Source of the DNA: Gammaproteobacteria bacterium | Lineage (GTDB): Bacteria; Pseudomonadota; Gammaproteobacteria; Thiomicrospirales; Thiomicrospiraceae | Direction: 5' to 3' | Assembly (NCBI GenBank): GCA_013153955.1 | Contig: JAADDM010000103.1 | Coordinates: forward strand, 1-10,102 | DNA: 10,102 bases | In this document: piece after piece, positions 1 to 6,804 of the stretch | Layout: every line of letters begins with the position of its first letter | Position numbering within the stretch: the stretch's first letter is position 1 | The notes under the pieces: model-generated | Database searches by the model: none | What the model saw: only the letters and a program-made list of their open reading frames with translations | Told to the model about the DNA's origin: nothing | Program-made: the position numbers and the translations under genes

Positions 1-335
1 TTGGTTTGAATAATATCATCCCACTCATCATCCTTCATTCGCATAAGTAGGTTGTCTCGCGTGATGCCGGCATTATTAACCAGAATGGTAGGCACACCAT
101 GCTCTTTTGTGATTTCAGCCAATACTGTCTTAATATTATCGGCATCAGTAACATTCAAGCACTTACCCGCACCTAATGCGCCCGCTTCCTTCAAGTAAGC
201 AGTAATATTTTCAGCACCTGATTCAGTGGTCGCAGTGCCAATTACAGTAGCGCCTTGCGCAGCTAAATCTAACGCAATCGCTTTCCCTATTCCACGGCTT
301 GCGCCTGTCACAAATGCAATTTTTCCTGTTAGCAT
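1..335 (-). CDS. fabG: 3-oxoacyl-ACP reductase FabG, N-terminal part (cut by window edge)
   Basis: FabG is the cytoplasmic NADPH-dependent reductase that converts 3-oxoacyl-ACP to 3-hydroxyacyl-ACP in each cycle of type II fatty acid elongation. I translated the minus strand from ATG at 335. It stays open for 111 codons to the window edge, a little under half of the usual 244-248 residues. The protein begins MLTGKIAFVTGASRGIGKAI, with the Rossmann glycine motif TGASRGIG at about residues 10-17. The short-chain dehydrogenase NNAG motif follows at about residues 87-90, then ITRDNLL, which is typical of FabG. The catalytic Ser-Tyr-Lys residues lie beyond the edge. The sequence AGGA sits seven bases before the ATG. 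A second ATG eight bases upstream (343) hits a stop after four codons, so 335 is the start. It is the most downstream visible gene of the fab operon; acpP would be expected next. Confidence 0.96.
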   Translation of the reverse strand, partial: MLTGKIAFVTGASRGIGKAIALDLAAQGATVIGTATTESGAENITAYLKEAGALGAGKCLNVTDADNIKTVLAEITKEHGVPTILVNNAGITRDNLLMRMKDDEWDDIIQT

Positions 336-366
336 GCTGTCATCCTATCTTGTTGGGTTGTGTCGC

Positions 367-396
367 TTACTAAGCCATCCATAATACGCTCAGTAA
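367..396 (-). promoter_or_regulatory. Hairpin in the fabD-fabG spacer
   Basis: On the minus strand, TTACTGAGC and GCTTAGTAA form a nine-pair stem with one G-U wobble around a 12-base loop, in the 73-bp gap between the fabD stop and the fabG start. No T-run follows, so it is not an ordinary intrinsic terminator. It could affect mRNA processing or relative expression; that role is inferred. Confidence 0.4.
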
Positions 397-408
397 ACTG
401 AATTTTGT

Positions 409-1332
409 TTATAAATTTGCCAAGGCTTTTTCTAATGATTTAGCATCAAGCACAGGGAACATACCCATTTTACGATCAATACGACGGTTCAACCCCATCA
501 GTACCTTTCCTGGTCCAAGTTCAAACAGAGACTCAACGCCCTGTGCCTTCATTGCATTAACAATTTCAACCCACTGAACAGGACGATACAACTGCTGAAC
601 TAACAAGGCTTTAATCGCCTCCGCATCTGCGGCTTGGCTAAAGTCAACATTATGCAAGACTGGCACAGAGGGTGCATTAAACGTCATTGATTCAAGCTTC
701 TTCGCTAACTCATCCGCAGCGGGCTTCATAAGTGAGCAGTGTGAAGGCACACTAACAGGAAGCGGAACAACACGAGAAGCACCTGCATCCGTCATTAAAG
801 GCAGTGCCGCTTCAACGGCGGCTTTATTACCCGCAATCACCACTTGACCGGGTGAGTTAAAGTTAACCGCCTCAACCACGCCTTCAGCTTCCGCACAAAC
901 AGCAACCACTTGGTCATCTTCCAACCCTAATACTGCTGCCATCGCGCCCTGCCCAGCAGGAACAGCCGCTTGCATCAAGCGACCACGCTCTGCAACCAGC
1001 TCAATGCCTTGTGCCAGAGTCATTACACCACTGGCAACCAGAGCCGTATACTCCCCTAGCGAGTGACCCGCCATAAAAGCAGGTTCAACCTGCTTCTCAG
1101 AGAGAAGCACGCGATAAGCTGCAACGCCCGCTGCAAGCATGGCTGGCTGTGTAACATCAGTTTGATTCAATTTACCTTCTGAATCATTCTGAACCACATC
1201 CCATAAATCATAACCCAGTACTTCAGAAGCTTCATCAAAAACGGCTTTTACTTCTGAATGAGACTCCGCTAATTCTGCCAACATACCCACTGACTGAGAA
1301 CCTTGGCCTGGAAACACAAATGCATACGACAT
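409..1332 (-). CDS. fabD: Malonyl-CoA:ACP transacylase FabD
   Basis: FabD moves the malonyl group from malonyl-CoA to acyl carrier protein, supplying the extender unit for fatty acid synthesis in the cytoplasm. The protein is 307 residues, normal for the family. It opens with the FPGQGSQ motif (residues 7-13). The nucleophile elbow GHSLGEY is at 89-95, with catalytic Ser91. The partner histidine is His198 in VPSHCSLM, matching Ser92 and His201 of the E. coli enzyme. GQGAM near 128-132 and the late GPGKVL stretch also fit. The start codon is ATG at 1332, with AGG about ten bases upstream. The gene lies 69 bp after fabH and 73 bp before fabG on the same strand, so the three are probably one transcript. 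Nothing is broken or missing. Confidence 0.97.
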   Translation of the reverse strand: MSYAFVFPGQGSQSVGMLAELAESHSEVKAVFDEASEVLGYDLWDVVQNDSEGKLNQTDVTQPAMLAAGVAAYRVLLSEKQVEPAFMAGHSLGEYTALVASGVMTLAQGIELVAERGRLMQAAVPAGQGAMAAVLGLEDDQVVAVCAEAEGVVEAVNFNSPGQVVIAGNKAAVEAALPLMTDAGASRVVPLPVSVPSHCSLMKPAADELAKKLESMTFNAPSVPVLHNVDFSQAADAEAIKALLVQQLYRPVQWVEIVNAMKAQGVESLFELGPGKVLMGLNRRIDRKMGMFPVLDAKSLEKALANL

Positions 1333-1347
1333 ATTTATAATACCTGC

Positions 1348-1399
1348 TTAAACGGGGTTTAAGGTCGGACAAACCAACCTCTTAATTGAATCTAATTAA
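1348..1399 (-). repeat. Three consecutive inverted repeats filling the fabH-fabD spacer
   Basis: Most of the 69-bp gap is dyad-symmetric. Read on the plus strand: TTAAAC-GGG-GTTTAA at 1348-1362 (perfect six-base arms); GGTCGG-ACAAA-CCAACC at 1363-1379 (six pairs, one of them a wobble in RNA); and TTAATT-GAATCT-AATTAA at 1382-1399 (perfect six-base arms). As RNA the three can fold side by side just before the fabD ribosome binding site. No T-run marks a terminator. A role in RNA processing or in tuning fabD translation is inference. Confidence 0.45.
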
Positions 1400-1401
1400 C
1401 C

Positions 1402-2379
1402 TTAATAACGAATGAGCGCAGAGCCCCATGTAAAGCCTCCGCCAAACGCTTCTAGCAATAGCATTTGACCGCGCTGAATACGGCCATCTCTCACCGCTTC
1501 ATCCAGCGCCATCGGCACTGATGCGCTCGACGTATTAGCGTGCTTATGCACGGTAATTACCGTTTGATCTTCAGACAGCTTTAACTTTTTAGCAGCGCCC
1601 TTAATAATTCGGATATTTGCCTGATGTGGCACTAACCAATCAATATCCTCTTTATCAAGACCGTTGGCTTCTAAGGTCTCTTTAGCGATACGACTCAGCG
1701 TATTTACCGCCATTTTAAAGACTTCGTTACCCTTCATCTGCATGGAGCGCTCAGCAATCGCATCTGTTTGAGGTCGCTTAGAAATGCCTGATGGCACGTG
1801 TAAAAGCTCATCATACTGACCATCTGCATGAATATGCGTTGACAGAATTCCCTCTTTGTCAGAAGCTTCTAACAAGACAGCGCCAGCACCATCACCAAAG
1901 AGCACACAGGTATTACGATCAGTCCAATCTGTAATACGAGATAGCGTTTCAGCCCCAACGACCAATGCTCGCTTTGCCATGCCTGTTTTGATGAACTGAT
2001 CTGCAACACTCAAACCATATAAAAAGCCTGAACAAACCGCTTGCACATCAAAAGCCGGACAACCATGAATATCTAAGCGAGACTGTAGCAAACAGGCAGT
2101 ACTTGGAAAGATTTTATCTGGCGTCGTGGTCGCGACAATAATAAGGTCTATTGTATTCGCATCAATGCCTGCCATTTCAATGGCTTTTAAAGAGGCTTGC
2201 TCTGCTAAATCACAGGTTGTTTCGTCTTCAGCAGCAATATGGCGCTGTTGAATACCTGTACGATCACGAATCCATTGGTCATCTGTATCAACCATTTTTT
2301 CAAGATCAGCATTAGTTAGAATTTTTTCAGGTAAGTAGCCACCGGTTCCGATGATACGACTGTAGATTTTTTGACTCAT
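1402..2379 (-). CDS. fabH: 3-oxoacyl-ACP synthase III FabH (KAS III)
   Basis: FabH starts fatty acid synthesis by condensing an acyl-CoA primer, usually acetyl-CoA in gammaproteobacteria, with malonyl-ACP. The 325-residue length is close to the usual 317-ish. The complete KAS III triad is visible: Cys116 in DVQAVCSGF, His252 in VPHQANIRI and Asn282 in HANTSSASVP. GTGGYLPE near the start and the ending FGGGFTWGSALIRY are also characteristic. Primer choice (acetyl versus branched) cannot be read from these motifs. The start is ATG at 2379; only a weak GAG lies seven bases upstream, so translation may be modest. It sits between plsX and fabD as in E. coli. From memory, the Pseudomonas aeruginosa version of this cluster lacks fabH, so its presence here is a useful lineage clue. 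Confidence 0.97.
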   Translation of the reverse strand: MSQKIYSRIIGTGGYLPEKILTNADLEKMVDTDDQWIRDRTGIQQRHIAAEDETTCDLAEQASLKAIEMAGIDANTIDLIIVATTTPDKIFPSTACLLQSRLDIHGCPAFDVQAVCSGFLYGLSVADQFIKTGMAKRALVVGAETLSRITDWTDRNTCVLFGDGAGAVLLEASDKEGILSTHIHADGQYDELLHVPSGISKRPQTDAIAERSMQMKGNEVFKMAVNTLSRIAKETLEANGLDKEDIDWLVPHQANIRIIKGAAKKLKLSEDQTVITVHKHANTSSASVPMALDEAVRDGRIQRGQMLLLEAFGGGFTWGSALIRY

Positions 2380-2417
2380 AAACGACTCAACTTGATAATA
2401 AGAGAGTGGATAGAAAT

Positions 2418-2439
2418 GGCTATACCAGAAGGCATAGCC
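2418..2439 (-). promoter_or_regulatory. Compact hairpin in the plsX-fabH spacer
   Basis: On the minus strand GGCTATGCC-TTCT-GGTATAGCC forms a nine-pair stem (one G-U wobble) with a four-base loop. It starts ten bases after the plsX stop and ends 38 bases before the fabH ATG. It is followed by ATTTCTATCC rather than a T-run, so full termination is unlikely. It could be a weak attenuator, a 3'-end stabiliser for upstream mRNA or a processing site. Confidence 0.5.
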
Positions 2440-2449
2440 GCAATTTGTT

Positions 2450-3484
2450 TTATGCTTCTGACGCGTGCAGTTTATTCTGCTGCTGAATAAGCTTAGAGAC
2501 CTCAGTTGAAATCAACTCAGGCACATTCTTAGCCACTTCCAGCCTTGCTTCTGCAATGGCATTCAGAAAAGCATACTGACTGGCACCACCGTGACTCTTA
2601 ATAACGATTTTACGCAGACCCAATAGCGACGCACCATTATGGGCATCAGGATCCACTTTCGCTTTGAATGATTTCAACACAGGATAAGCCAACAGCGCAA
2701 CTAACTTCGTTAATAAGTTCTTCTTAAAAGACTCCTTTAAGTAGAACGAAATCATCTTAGCCACGCCTTCTGCTGCCTTTAATGCCACATTACCATCAAA
2801 GCCATCGCACGCAACGACATCAACTTGACCCTTAAAGATATCATCGCCTTCAACATAACCGATATAGTTCATATCGATACCTGTAATAAGCGCGTGGGCA
2901 TCCTTAATACGCTGATGCCCCTTAATCTCCTCTTCACCAATGTTTAACAAGCCTACTTTAGGAGAGGGGTTATCATCAACGGCCTGCGCAAGTACAGAGC
3001 CCATCATGGCAAATTGAGCTAGCTGTTCACCTGTACACCCTACGTTCGCACCCAAGTCTAACACGTGAACGTGTCCCGTCATGGTTGGCATAGAGGTACA
3101 AATAGCAGGGCGTTGAATATCAGGAAGCATCTTTAAAACAAACTTTGAAACCGCCATTAATGCACCGGTATTTCCAGCACTAACACACGCTTGAGCCTGA
3201 TCATCTTTGACCAAATTCAATGCAATACGCATAGAGGATTGTTTTTTATTTCTGAGTGCTTTAGAGGGTAGATCATCCATTTCAACAACTTGTTCTGCAT
3301 GTTGGACGGTGATTCTAGAGACATCATACTGATGTTTAGACAGTTCAGCGTTAATCAGGTCTTCTTTTCCGACCAAAATAATCTGAATATCTGAGAATTT
3401 GTTTAGGGCATCGATTGAAGCGGGAACGGTAACCACTAAACCGTGGTCACCTCCCATTGCATCGATTGCAATTTTAATAGACAA
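2450..3484 (-). CDS. plsX: Phosphate acyltransferase PlsX, TTG start
   Basis: PlsX converts acyl-ACP plus phosphate to acyl-phosphate, which PlsY uses to make lysophosphatidic acid, so it joins fatty acid synthesis to phospholipid synthesis at the membrane surface. The 344 residues match family length. Landmarks: IAIDAMGGDHG at 5-15, SAGNTGALM at 102-110, LDLGANVGC at 142-150, NIGEEE at 181-186 and CDGFDGNVALK at 226-236. The start is a TTG at 3484. It is the only start of the usual three (ATG, GTG, TTG) that keeps the conserved N-terminus: the first internal ATG is inside the MGGD motif, and the in-frame codons just upstream are ATC, ATT and TTA. The AAGG ribosome site (3495-3498) lies inside the last codons of rpmF, and only five bases separate the rpmF stop from the TTG, suggesting translational coupling. 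Confidence 0.95.
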   Translation of the reverse strand: MSIKIAIDAMGGDHGLVVTVPASIDALNKFSDIQIILVGKEDLINAELSKHQYDVSRITVQHAEQVVEMDDLPSKALRNKKQSSMRIALNLVKDDQAQACVSAGNTGALMAVSKFVLKMLPDIQRPAICTSMPTMTGHVHVLDLGANVGCTGEQLAQFAMMGSVLAQAVDDNPSPKVGLLNIGEEEIKGHQRIKDAHALITGIDMNYIGYVEGDDIFKGQVDVVACDGFDGNVALKAAEGVAKMISFYLKESFKKNLLTKLVALLAYPVLKSFKAKVDPDAHNGASLLGLRKIVIKSHGGASQYAFLNAIAEARLEVAKNVPELISTEVSKLIQQQNKLHASEA

Positions 3485-3489
3485 GATAA

Positions 3490-3666
3490 TTAAGCCTTAT
3501 CTTGAACTACTTTTTTACCTTTATAGTAACCATCCGCTGTTACATGGTGACGACGGTGAACTTCACCCGTTGTCTCATCAACAGTTAATGTCGGTGCATC
3601 TAGTGCATCGTGAGAACGACGCATTCCACGTCTTGAAGGTGTTTTACGACTCTTTTGAACTGCCAT
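3490..3666 (-). CDS. rpmF: 50S ribosomal protein L32
   Basis: This is a small protein of the large ribosomal subunit. I translated 58 residues from ATG at 3666: MAVQKSRKTPSRRGMRRSHD, then a central LDAPTLTVDETTGEVH and the ending GYYKGKKVVQDKA. Length, the very basic N-terminus and the H-RRHHVT-DGYYKGKKV pattern are those of gammaproteobacterial L32; it is the form without a four-cysteine zinc site. A strong AGGAG lies six bases before the ATG, as expected for a highly expressed ribosomal gene. It follows yceD by 29 bp and leads straight into plsX, the conserved yceD-rpmF-plsX order. Confidence 0.96.
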   Translation of the reverse strand: MAVQKSRKTPSRRGMRRSHDALDAPTLTVDETTGEVHRRHHVTADGYYKGKKVVQDKA

Positions 3667-3695
3667 GGCAATCTCCTAAATTATAAACTTAAATT

Positions 3696-4232
3696 CTATT
3701 TTTTTAACTTCTGCAACATTGCAAAAGGATTAGGCTTCCCTGAGCTTGCGCTTAGGTTACCCTCATCATCAGCAGACACATTATCTGTATCATTGACGTA
3801 ATCAAGTGAGCTAGCTTCATCTGTCGGCGCGAGTGGAACCGACAACAGTAACTCCTCTTCTACCCAATCGTACGAAAACACTTTGCCTTCGTCTTCATTA
3901 AGTAGAAAGACTTCAATGTCTGCTGGCAAATCTTTAGTCAGCGCCAGCGTCTCGGTAAAAATGCCTTGCAACTCTGTTTTCACAGGGTATTGAAACATTT
4001 CCAAAGATCGCTGACACTGTAAATCTAGTACCGTTTCCAGCTTCATGATAAAGGAAGGAAACCTTAACCCCCTATCATAGAAGAAGTTTAGCTCAACCTG
4101 AACATCATTTTCCGCCCGAGCAGTCACCTCAGCCAGTCGCTTAAGACGGCTTTGGTTGACTCGACCCACGAATTGTTTATCATGGTTCACCGAGTTGATT
4201 GGATCGATATATTCAGGTAGCTTGTCAAACAT
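3696..4232 (-). CDS. yceD: DUF177 family protein YceD (23S rRNA accumulation protein)
   Basis: YceD/DUF177 proteins are associated with 23S rRNA accumulation in bacteria and plastids and are nearly always encoded next to rpmF. Their biochemistry is not settled. The 178-residue length fits the E. coli protein. The N-terminus KLPEYIDPINSV aligns with the family's KLP...DP start, supporting the ATG at 4232. Further landmarks are LDLQCQRSLEMF at 69-80, EEELLLSVPLAPTDE in the acidic second half, and the diagnostic ending KPNPFAMLQKLKK. One departure: E. coli has CQRC in the middle motif, whereas here it is CQRS (Cys73, Ser76), so the CxxC pair is absent. No Shine-Dalgarno sequence precedes the ATG, and the likely promoter -10 box ends only eight bases before it, so the mRNA may be leaderless. 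Confidence 0.93.
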   Translation of the reverse strand: MFDKLPEYIDPINSVNHDKQFVGRVNQSRLKRLAEVTARAENDVQVELNFFYDRGLRFPSFIMKLETVLDLQCQRSLEMFQYPVKTELQGIFTETLALTKDLPADIEVFLLNEDEGKVFSYDWVEEELLLSVPLAPTDEASSLDYVNDTDNVSADDEGNLSASSGKPNPFAMLQKLKK

Positions 4233-4240
4233 AGGCGCGA

Positions 4241-4269
4241 ATCATACAGGGATAAGGCAGTTAAGTCAA
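4241..4269 (-). promoter_or_regulatory. Sigma70-type promoter of the yceD-rpmF-plsX-fab operon
   Basis: On the minus strand TTGACT (4269-4264; five of six matches to TTGACA) and TATGAT (4246-4241; five of six to TATAAT) are separated by exactly 17 bp. This is the best promoter match I found in the window. Transcription would begin about 4236-4232, giving an untranslated leader of zero to about four bases before the yceD ATG. Confidence 0.75.
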
Positions 4270-4311
4270 AACATAAGCTGAAATAATCCTACTTTTTACC
4301 CCTAAAAGGTT

Positions 4312-4333
4312 CAGGGCTAAAATTTAGACCCTG
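4312..4333. repeat. Inverted repeat between the divergent yceD and yceF genes
   Basis: CAGGG-CTAA and TTAG-A-CCCTG can pair as a 5+4 stem with one bulged A and a three-base loop. It lies about 45 bp upstream of the yceD -35 box and 98 bp before the yceF ATG. It could be an operator-like dyad or part of a yceF leader. There is no T-run on either side. Confidence 0.3.
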
Positions 4334-4431
4334 CCCCTTCATGACATTCATTCAAACCGACACCACATACATTAAATTAATCTTTTTATTATCAATTAGA
4401 TAACCGTTAAAACAAGGCGATCAAACCCCCC

Positions 4432-5064
4432 ATGCAGCATGTTCACAACCCTAGCAACAACCAATTGAAAAAACCTAGAATTATTCTAGGATCAACCTCT
4501 AAGTTTAGAAAGCAACTTTTAACGAAACTAAACCTCTCATTTGAGCAAGCTGCACCCAACATCGATGAAACACCTTTAGCGACAGAAACACCCAAAGAGA
4601 TGGTTGCCCGACTCTCCCTTGAGAAAGCCAAGGTCATTGCTACTCAATACTCCAATGCCATCATTATTGCATCTGATCAAACAGCCGTCTTTAACAATCA
4701 ACCCATTGGCAAACCGCACACTGTCGCCAATGCAGTTAAACAATTAAGCCAATTTAGCGGACAAACCATTACCTTTTATACAGGTCTGGTTGTTATCAAT
4801 ACAGCAACCCAGCAAACCTATCAAGCAATGGATATCACTAAAGTTCACTTTAGACCCCTAAGTGAAACGGTCATTCAAAACTATATTGATATTGAACAGC
4901 CCCTTAGTTGCGCAGGCAGCTTTAAATCTGAAGGACTGGGCATTACGCTTTTTAAAGGCATTGAGTCAAACGACCCCAACGCACTTATAGGTCTTCCGCT
5001 TATTGAACTAACGAATATTTTTTATCAAATGGGCTACTCACTCCCCCTTGCTGAAAACGCATAA
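4432..5064 (+). CDS. yceF: 7-methyl-GTP pyrophosphatase (Maf family, YceF type)
   Basis: YceF hydrolyses m7GTP to m7GMP and pyrophosphate and is thought to keep modified nucleotides out of nucleic acids; it is cytoplasmic. The 210-residue protein shows the Maf signature ILGSTSKFRKQLL at 18-30, the DETP motif at 45-48, SDQ at 81-83 with the general-base Asp82, the FYTGL stretch at 115-119 and AGSFKSEG at 161-168. The AGSFKSEGLGITLF segment closely matches E. coli YceF rather than the dTTP/UTP-specific Maf (YhdE). The annotated ATG gives about 13 residues before PRIILGSTS, more than E. coli has. AAGG at 4414-4417 is 14 bases upstream, rather far. A TTG at 4465 would restore the usual length but has no ribosome site, so the start is uncertain. 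It diverges from yceD and converges on the rluC-HAD pair. Confidence 0.92.
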   Translation: MQHVHNPSNNQLKKPRIILGSTSKFRKQLLTKLNLSFEQAAPNIDETPLATETPKEMVARLSLEKAKVIATQYSNAIIIASDQTAVFNNQPIGKPHTVANAVKQLSQFSGQTITFYTGLVVINTATQQTYQAMDITKVHFRPLSETVIQNYIDIEQPLSCAGSFKSEGLGITLFKGIESNDPNALIGLPLIELTNIFYQMGYSLPLAENA

Positions 5065-5096
5065 AACAACAAAAGTGAATGTAATCTATCTATCTC

Positions 5097-5129
5097 AAAA
5101 CAACCAGGCTGGGTTGTTTTTCTTTCATT
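5097..5129 (+). terminator. Intrinsic terminator of yceF, possibly bidirectional
   Basis: AAAACAACC (5097-5105), a six-base loop and GGTTGTTTT (5112-5120) form a perfect nine-pair hairpin running into TTTTTCTTT on the plus strand. It sits 33 bases after the yceF stop. On the minus strand the same hairpin ends in TTTT then GAGAT, so it may also stop transcripts arriving from the HAD gene that ends at 5139, less efficiently. Confidence 0.8.
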
Positions 5130-5138
5130 AAAATCCAG

Positions 5139-5804
5139 CTAAATATGCTTTGTTAACCAGCTATGCATCTCCTGCAGATTATCTAACTCTGCAACGGGCT
5201 GATACTCTGACAACACTTCCATCTGATGAACCCCGTGACTCAAAGCCACCCTATCCATACCAATATTTTGTGCCATCTCCATATCAAATGTCGTATCACC
5301 AATCATCACCGCTTCGTCTGCTGACAGTTCGAAAGCTTCTAGGATTTGAGCCAACATCAATGGATCAGGTTTTGATGCTGACTCTACAGGGGTTCTTGTC
5401 ATATCAAAATAGACACCAAAACCACATGCCTCAAGCACTTGATCCAAACCTTTACGACTTTTACCCGTGGCAATCGCTAATTTAACGCCTGACTGCTTCA
5501 AGCCATACAATAATGCCTCTGCACCATCAAAAGCTTCCATTTCAACATCACAGTCACCCAAAAAGTGCGAGGTATACGCCTCTGCCATCGCAACGACTTG
5601 AGACTGAGTTGCATCAGGATATAAGCCTAAAATGGCTTTTTCCAAGCTTAACCCAATAATCTGTTTTGACTCGTAATCACTTAGCACCGGAAAACCACAC
5701 GCACGGGCAGCGGTCTGAATAGAGGCCACAATACGCGCCTCTGAGTTCATCAACGTGCCATCCCAATCAAAAATAATGGCTTTATATTTTTTTACATCTG
5801 TCAT
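5139..5804 (-). CDS. HAD superfamily hydrolase (phosphatase, subfamily IA, Gph-like)
   Basis: A cytoplasmic phosphatase of unknown substrate. All four HAD motifs are present in 221 residues. Motif I is FDWDGTLMNSE, with nucleophile Asp13 and acid/base Asp15. Motif II is IATGKS with Thr113. Motif III is Lys145 in SKPDP. Motif IV is MIGDTTFDM with Asp170 and Asp174. The segment between motifs I and II (about 20-90) is the helical C1 cap of phosphoglycolate-phosphatase and nucleotidase types. The start is ATG at 5804; a weak AGAG upstream overlaps the end of rluC, whose stop is ten bases before, so the two are cotranscribed. From memory, a HAD hydrolase gene occupies this place after rluC in Pseudomonas, suggesting an inherited pairing. 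Family assignment is certain; the substrate is not. Confidence 0.92.
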   Translation of the reverse strand: MTDVKKYKAIIFDWDGTLMNSEARIVASIQTAARACGFPVLSDYESKQIIGLSLEKAILGLYPDATQSQVVAMAEAYTSHFLGDCDVEMEAFDGAEALLYGLKQSGVKLAIATGKSRKGLDQVLEACGFGVYFDMTRTPVESASKPDPLMLAQILEAFELSADEAVMIGDTTFDMEMAQNIGMDRVALSHGVHQMEVLSEYQPVAELDNLQEMHSWLTKHI

Positions 5805-5814
5805 ACGAGTTTCT

Positions 5815-6753
5815 CTACTTACTTAATTTCTGAATAATCTGTTTAAAGTCTGAATACATAGGGGCTTCCATCAACATCCACTCTTCTGTGACAGGGTGCG
5901 TAAACCCCAAGAACTGTGCGTGTAGCGCCAACCGCTTCATTCCCATCGGGCGATATTTTTTATTCACCTCACGATCACCATAGCGATCATCTCCCAACAA
6001 GGGACACCCTTGCGCCAGCGCATGCACTCTAATTTGATGCGTACGACCCGTTTTAAGCTTCACAGAGACAAGGTCGCACCCTTTCAAGGCTTGCTCTATT
6101 TTAAAAAAGCTAATGGCGCGCTTACCCTCTTTTGAGACAGAGACCTTCCAACCACCATCTTTAAGGTGCTCTTTTAATAAAGGAAGGTCCACCTTATGTA
6201 ACTGCTTAGGCCATTGACCCGTTACAATGGCTAAATACCGTTTATCCCACTTATCTGAGCGAATCTGTTCATGCAATGCCTTCAGGACCGATGCCTTTTT
6301 AGCGATTAATAAACATCCAGACGTATCTCGATCAATGCGATGCACCAGCTCCAAACGCTTCGCTAGAGGGCGTAAGACTCTCACCACCTCTATCAACCCC
6401 CAGTTAATTCCGCCGCCGCCATGCACCGCAACGCCTGATGGCTTATTCACCACCATCAAGTCATTATCCTCATACATAATACTGTCTTCGATACGTTGTA
6501 ACTGAGACTGGGGAATATCTGATTCTATAATTTCAACTTTATCGGGCACACTCACGGGAGGGATTCGCACCATATCCCCCGCCATCAAACGGGTACTGGC
6601 TTTCACACGCCCCTTATTAACGCGCACCTCGCCCTTGCGAACGATCCGATAAATTAAGGTTCGGGGAGCTTTCCTCAGGTGGCGCATTAAAAAGTTATCC
6701 ACCCTCTGTCCCGCGTCTTCCTCTGTCACTTCTACCATTCTTACATTTGCCAT
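5815..6753 (-). CDS. rluC: 23S rRNA pseudouridine(955/2504/2580) synthase RluC
   Basis: RluC isomerises uridines 955, 2504 and 2580 of 23S rRNA near the peptidyl transferase centre. The 312 residues match E. coli RluC (319). An S4 RNA-binding domain covers about residues 14-70 (GQRVDNFLMRHL through KGEVRVNKGRVK). The RluA-family catalytic domain follows, with the signature HRIDRDTSG at 138-146 and catalytic Asp141. Later LKTGRTHQIRVH and GDDRYGD complete the family pattern. The start is ATG at 6753 with AGGA seven bases upstream. It is transcribed away from rne, the conserved arrangement in gammaproteobacteria, and leads into the HAD gene. RluC rather than RluD or RluA is chosen from the RluC-like motifs together with the rne-adjacent position. 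Confidence 0.95.
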   Translation of the reverse strand: MANVRMVEVTEEDAGQRVDNFLMRHLRKAPRTLIYRIVRKGEVRVNKGRVKASTRLMAGDMVRIPPVSVPDKVEIIESDIPQSQLQRIEDSIMYEDNDLMVVNKPSGVAVHGGGGINWGLIEVVRVLRPLAKRLELVHRIDRDTSGCLLIAKKASVLKALHEQIRSDKWDKRYLAIVTGQWPKQLHKVDLPLLKEHLKDGGWKVSVSKEGKRAISFFKIEQALKGCDLVSVKLKTGRTHQIRVHALAQGCPLLGDDRYGDREVNKKYRPMGMKRLALHAQFLGFTHPVTEEWMLMEAPMYSDFKQIIQKLSK

Positions 6754-6804
6754 GAACCCATCCTAACGCTATCAAAGAGCAAGACAATCCAGTCATTAGA
6801 TACG

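Noticed and set aside
3680..3685. Perfect TATAAT on the minus strand just before rpmF
   Set aside because: No acceptable -35 at 16-18 bp, and transcription from it would start inside the rpmF ribosome binding site.
3399..3686. Plus-strand 95-codon open frame
   Set aside because: It is antisense to the start of plsX and to all of rpmF, both of which are certain genes.
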